Shown here: positions 60,716-64,000 of the stretch, in pieces
How positions within the stretch are numbered: the first letter of the stretch is position 1
How the letters are laid out: each line of letters opens with the position of its first letter
Source of the DNA: Comamonas sp009360615
GTDB lineage: Bacteria > Pseudomonadota > Gammaproteobacteria > Burkholderiales > Burkholderiaceae_C
Assembly: GCF_035784015.1 (NCBI RefSeq)
Contig: NZ_JALKOW010000002.1
DNA length: 64,000 nucleotides
Direction: 5' to 3' (one strand)
The notes under the pieces: model-generated
Database searches by the model: none
What the model saw: only the letters and a program-made list of their open reading frames with translations
Told to the model about the DNA's origin: nothing
Position numbers and translations under genes: made by a program

Positions 60716-62545
60716 TCACGTCCCCGGCTCCTGTGACAGGTCCGAATGCCGGACAATACGTCCCTTGCCTGCATGTTTGGCGGCATACATGGCCTCGTCC
60801 GCATTTTGCAGCAGGGCTGCCGTGGAGCTGCCTTCCATGCTGACGGAGATGCCGATGCTGCTGCCGACCTGTACCATCACACCGCCTTGCAGGGCAATGG
60901 GCTGGCGCACGGCGTCCATGCAGCGCTTCATGACAGACATGGCCTCTTCGGCGGTTTGCAAGCCGCACAGCAGCACCACGAATTCATCGCCACCCAGCCG
61001 GGCAACGCAGTCGTCTGCGCGGGCCTGGGCCACCAGACGCGCGGCAACCACGCGCAGCACCTCATCCCCGGCATCGTGGCCCTGGGTGTCGTTGACCTGT
61101 TTGAAGCCATCCAGGTCCATGAAGCACACGGCAACCCTCTGACCTCCAGCCAATTCCCGGTTCAAGGTTTCTTCGAGTGCCCGTCGATTGGCCAGACCCG
61201 TCAGCGCGTCATGGTTGGCAAGGTGATTGGCGGCCTGTTCACCGCGCTTGAGAGCGTCGATGTCCACCAGAATCCATAGCGACTCCTCTTCGTTCAGCAG
61301 CGTGCCTGAAGCATCGACCCACAGCAGATTGCCGTCGGCGTTGCGCATCTGGAACTGCGCGTGAAACTTGCCTCGGGCCAGCAGAGAGGCATAGGCCTTC
61401 TCGCCGATACGCTGGTAGGAGGCCTCGTCGGGGTAGAGCGTGCGGGTGGATGCGCCGTGCAAAGCAGCGGCGGGCCGCTTGAGCAGCCGGCGCATGGCGG
61501 GGTTGGTCCAGACTATCTTGCGCTCGCGCAGGCGGGCCATGCCGATCAGGTCATTGTCGATGACCAGCTCCTGTTCCTTGCGAATGCGGTGCTCGCGCTG
61601 CTGCAGACGGTACAGCGCGACCGAGCCCAGGGCGATGAGGACAATGCACAAGCCAGCCAGACTCCATGCCCGCCAGGCGGAAGCTCGCCACATGGCCATA
61701 TAGGTTTCCGTGCCCAGGCCGGTGAACACCGTGAGCGGATATCCCGGCAGCCGGTGATAGGCCGTGATGCGCTCGACGCCATCCATCAGGGTTGGTGTGA
61801 TGTACCAGCCTTCCTCGGGGCTGCGGCTGACGGCCAGGTGGTACTCGGTCGTTACGGTCGCCTGGCCAATGCCTGCTTCGGCATCCTGGCTTGCAGCCGG
61901 ATAGCGCGCCACCAGCAGTGCCTGGTCGGTGCGAAGCGACATGGCGCTGTCCGTGCCGAACGACTGGCGTTGGAACAGCTGGTGAAAATGATCGGCCGCG
62001 ACGATCGCATAGACAATGCCCTGGAACTGATGGTCGTCGGACAGAAGACGACGCGCCAGCACGATGGACCATTTCCCGAAGGAGTGGCTGATCAGCGGTT
62101 CGGACACCACCATCCGGTCTGTTTCGCGGGCCTGGGCGAAATACGCCCGGTCCGCCACCGAAAATGGCGCATCGATCTCGCTGGGGGTGAGAAGCACCTG
62201 ACCTGCTCGGTCCGTCGTGCGCAGGGCCGTGACAAAAGGAATAAGGGCACGCTGCTCATGCAGCATTTCATACAGGGTGGAGTTGGCGGCGGGCAGGCCG
62301 TCGGAACTGCGTGCGAGATAGCGGCTGGCAATGGACGACAGGGCGTTCTCGACCAGACGAACCTCGGCAGCCAACTCCAGACTCAGACTGCGGGCCTGGT
62401 GCCGGGTGACGGCAATTCCCAGGTCCATGTCCGCACGGTAGTTGGCATGCACGCCCAGCCAGGCCGCAAAACACAGCAGGGCTGCCACCAGCAGGTTGCC
62501 GAGCACGATGCGATGCAGAAGCTTGGGAGGGTGGAAGCTTGTCAT
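60716..62545 (-). CDS. Membrane sensor diguanylate cyclase (Cache-PAS-GGDEF)
   Basis: 609 residues from ATG 62545; upstream in-frame ATGs at 62605 and 62644 cannot be excluded. Helix 1 about 13-33, a periplasmic Cache-like sensor (about 35-280), helix 2 about 290-312, a PAS region (about 325-440) and GGDEF (about 450-600). The active site is RLGGDEF and an intact inhibitory-site RADD lies five residues before GGDEF. It should make c-di-GMP in response to a periplasmic signal, with product inhibition. Monocistronic. Confidence 0.87.
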   Translation of the reverse strand: MTSFHPPKLLHRIVLGNLLVAALLCFAAWLGVHANYRADMDLGIAVTRHQARSLSLELAAEVRLVENALSSIASRYLARSSDGLPAANSTLYEMLHEQRALIPFVTALRTTDRAGQVLLTPSEIDAPFSVADRAYFAQARETDRMVVSEPLISHSFGKWSIVLARRLLSDDHQFQGIVYAIVAADHFHQLFQRQSFGTDSAMSLRTDQALLVARYPAASQDAEAGIGQATVTTEYHLAVSRSPEEGWYITPTLMDGVERITAYHRLPGYPLTVFTGLGTETYMAMWRASAWRAWSLAGLCIVLIALGSVALYRLQQREHRIRKEQELVIDNDLIGMARLRERKIVWTNPAMRRLLKRPAAALHGASTRTLYPDEASYQRIGEKAYASLLARGKFHAQFQMRNADGNLLWVDASGTLLNEEESLWILVDIDALKRGEQAANHLANHDALTGLANRRALEETLNRELAGGQRVAVCFMDLDGFKQVNDTQGHDAGDEVLRVVAARLVAQARADDCVARLGGDEFVVLLCGLQTAEEAMSVMKRCMDAVRQPIALQGGVMVQVGSSIGISVSMEGSSTAALLQNADEAMYAAKHAGKGRIVRHSDLSQEPGT

Positions 62546-63025
62546 CTGGATTCTTGGGGGTTCTTGAATACCACGCAGGGTCGGATACGGCTCGGCCTTG
62601 GACATTTGCATCTGTCGCCATCCGAGTAAAGCACCACGGAGCACGACAGGGCAATAGCGCTACAGCACGGCAATGATCTGTTGCCCTGGAGAGGTTTTCG
62701 TGGCATGCGACGCCGGAGTGCGTGACGCCTCTGGTCCGGGAAAGCGCTTCTTTTCCGGACCGGATGTAGTCGGTCCTGGATGGCCCGTGCGCCAGACGAC
62801 GGATGCATCACCGGCAAAGACTCGCAGCCTGAACGGCAGGGCCGGAGTGCGGGTGCTCGGGCTCGTTACCGGGCCGTGGCGTGTGGCGGGATCATCGTTG
62901 CCGGCATCGGGGCCGGACAGGGGACGAAGCCTTGATCCATGCGGACATTCGGATGCCAGTTCTCACATTGAAAATGAGAATTGATATCATTTAAGATTCT
63001 GCTTGCACTCCATTTCCCCCGCATC
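62546..63025. other. Intergenic region, cyclase / ECF sigma gene
   Basis: About 480 bp. Holds the Fur box at 62970-62988. The remaining frames, including one open at 62673-62984, show no family resemblance. Confidence 0.45.
62970..62988 (+). promoter_or_regulatory. Fur box upstream of ECF sigma factor
   Basis: gaaaatgagaattgatatc matches 14 of 19 positions of the classical Fur box GATAATGATAATCATTATC. It lies 37 bp before the ATG of the sigma factor gene, in an AT-rich island, as expected for an iron-starvation sigma operon. Confidence 0.8.
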
Positions 63026-63532
63026 ATGCCTGCTGCCGAATCTGCCGTCCATCGCGAAGTCTCCGCACTGTACACCGCCCATCATGGCTGGTTGCAGGGC
63101 TGGTTGCGCAGAAAGGTCGGCAGTGCCTTTGATGCCGCAGATCTGGCGCAGGACACGTTCGTGCGTATCCTCGGCGTGCGTGAGCCGCAGAGCATCGAGT
63201 CGCCACGAGCCTACCTGACCACGGTGGCCAAGGGGGTGCTGGTCAACTGGTGCCGGCGTCAGGCGCTGGAGCGCGCCTATCTGGAAGCACTGGCCTTGCT
63301 GCCCGAGCCCGAAGCGCCGTCGCCAGAGTACCGGGCCCTGGTGCTGGAGTCCTTGCACGAGATAGATGCGATGCTCGATGCCCTGCCGCCCCTGGTGCGG
63401 CGCACCTTTCTGCTGTCCCAGCTGGAAGACATGAAATACGACGCCATCGCGCTGCAACTGGGCGTGTCGCTGAGCAGCGTCAAGCGCTACATGGCCCAGG
63501 CCTTCAGGCACTGCCTGGCACTGATGGATTGA
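63026..63532 (+). CDS. ECF RNA polymerase sigma factor, FecI-like
   Basis: 168 residues from ATG 63026. Region 2: HREVSALYTAHHGWLQGWLRRKVGSAFDAADLAQDTFVRIL; region 4: ALPPLVRRTFLLSQLEDMKYDAIALQLGVSLSSVKRYMAQAF. Sequence style is of iron-uptake FecI sigmas. Directed by a Fur box and followed by a FecR gene with overlapping stop/start (TGATG), so it probably serves a TonB-receptor operon to the right of the window. Confidence 0.92.
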   Translation: MPAAESAVHREVSALYTAHHGWLQGWLRRKVGSAFDAADLAQDTFVRILGVREPQSIESPRAYLTTVAKGVLVNWCRRQALERAYLEALALLPEPEAPSPEYRALVLESLHEIDAMLDALPPLVRRTFLLSQLEDMKYDAIALQLGVSLSSVKRYMAQAFRHCLALMD

Positions 63533-64000
63533 TGACCATGGATGCGCATTTGCTTGACGAAGCTGCGAACTGGCTGGTTCGCCTGAACGACAGAGGCCTG
63601 ACGCAGGCTGAGCATGCCGCCTTCGAGCGCTGGCGCCATACCAGCCCCGCCCACGAAGGTGCGTGGCTGCGGGCCGAGCTGCTGATGGGCAAGCTCGCAG
63701 GCCTGCCGTCGGCGCTTGCCATGCCGGCGCTGGACCGATCACGGCGCCGCAGCCGACGGGCAGCGGTGACCAGGGTGGCGGTATTGCTGGCCGCCCTTCC
63801 CGGTGGCTGGGTGGGTTGGCGTGTGGCGCAGCAGCAGGGCTGGGCAGCCGATCTGCGCACCGGCACGGGCGAGCAGCGCAGCGTGACGCTGGCCGATGGC
63901 AGCCGTTTGCGACTGGATACGTCAAGCGCCGTGGATATCCGCTTCGATGCTCACCAGCGCCTGATCCATCTGCGTCGAGGCTCGATTCTGGTGGAAACCG
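63532..64000 (+). CDS. FecR-like anti-sigma factor / sigma regulator, partial
   Basis: The first ~156 residues are visible; the window edge cuts the rest. N-terminal cytoplasmic DUF4880 region DEAANWLVRLNDRGLTQAEHAAFERWRHTSPAHEGAW, a hydrophobic segment about 82-98 (VAVLLAALPGGWVGW), then the periplasmic FecR domain GEQRSVTLADGSRLRLDTSSAVDIRF. FecR proteins hold or activate the ECF sigma factor in response to a TonB receptor. ATG at 63532 overlaps the sigma stop; 63538 is an alternative. Confidence 0.9.
   Translation, partial: MTMDAHLLDEAANWLVRLNDRGLTQAEHAAFERWRHTSPAHEGAWLRAELLMGKLAGLPSALAMPALDRSRRRSRRAAVTRVAVLLAALPGGWVGWRVAQQQGWAADLRTGTGEQRSVTLADGSRLRLDTSSAVDIRFDAHQRLIHLRRGSILVET

Overview
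The window looks like a chromosomal segment of a high-GC betaproteobacterium of the family Comamonadaceae, most like Comamonas or Delftia. This is inferred from gene content: a glycine-rich collagen-like lipoprotein, an Omp32-type porin, two Bug-family (TctC-like) binding proteins, an ArgP/LysE pair, and GC-rich coding with long open antisense frames. No alignment could be run. I saw no rRNA, tRNA, CRISPR array, insertion sequence or phage gene.

Left part (1-13.6 kb): the N-terminal part of a collagen-like lipoprotein (cut by the window edge); a PLP aminotransferase with slyX; an AraC regulator divergent from a NicC/salicylate-hydroxylase-like FAD monooxygenase; then a MarR regulator divergent from a catabolic operon encoding a Bug-type binding protein, a three-subunit molybdenum hydroxylase (MoCo, FAD and 2Fe-2S subunits), a CoxG-like protein and a porin. 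This resembles an uptake-plus-hydroxylation unit for an aromatic or N-heteroaromatic compound.

14.1-19.5 kb: a five-gene signalling operon. Four genes match the SiaA-SiaB-SiaC-SiaD partner-switching system that controls a diguanylate cyclase. The SiaA-like phosphatase has a CBS-like rather than membrane sensor region. A fifth, overlapping gene encodes a REC-DUF3369-degenerate GGDEF-intact EAL protein, a likely c-di-GMP phosphodiesterase.

20-27.3 kb: a small DUF3149 membrane protein, an M20 amidohydrolase with a Bug binding protein, a polar amino acid ABC importer (binding protein and two permeases, no ATPase) and a LysR regulator.

27.4-49.1 kb: a large cobalamin (vitamin B12) regulon, almost all on the minus strand. 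In transcription order: cobalamin riboswitch, FecCD permease, ATPase; second riboswitch, TonB receptor, BtuF-like lipoprotein, CbiX-like/ferredoxin protein, CobW, CobN, ChlI-like and ChlD-like subunits; third riboswitch, cobG, cobH, cobI, cobJ; then cobK on the opposite strand; then cobL, cobE, cobM, cobF. CobG, CobF and CobE mark the aerobic corrin route. The late steps (cobB, cobO, cobQ and others) and cobA are not in the window.

49.4-64 kb: DUF2721 protein; ArgP with a LysE/ArgO exporter; an Lrp regulator with an RhtA-type exporter; the prkA-yeaH-ycgB (SpoVR) stress module; a MetQ-like binding protein; a DUF3820 protein; a membrane sensor diguanylate cyclase; and a Fur box ahead of an ECF sigma factor and a FecR-type anti-sigma gene cut by the right edge. 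The segments I would look at first are the Sia-type operon with its built-in phosphodiesterase, and the B12 regulon with three riboswitches and an inverted cobK inside.
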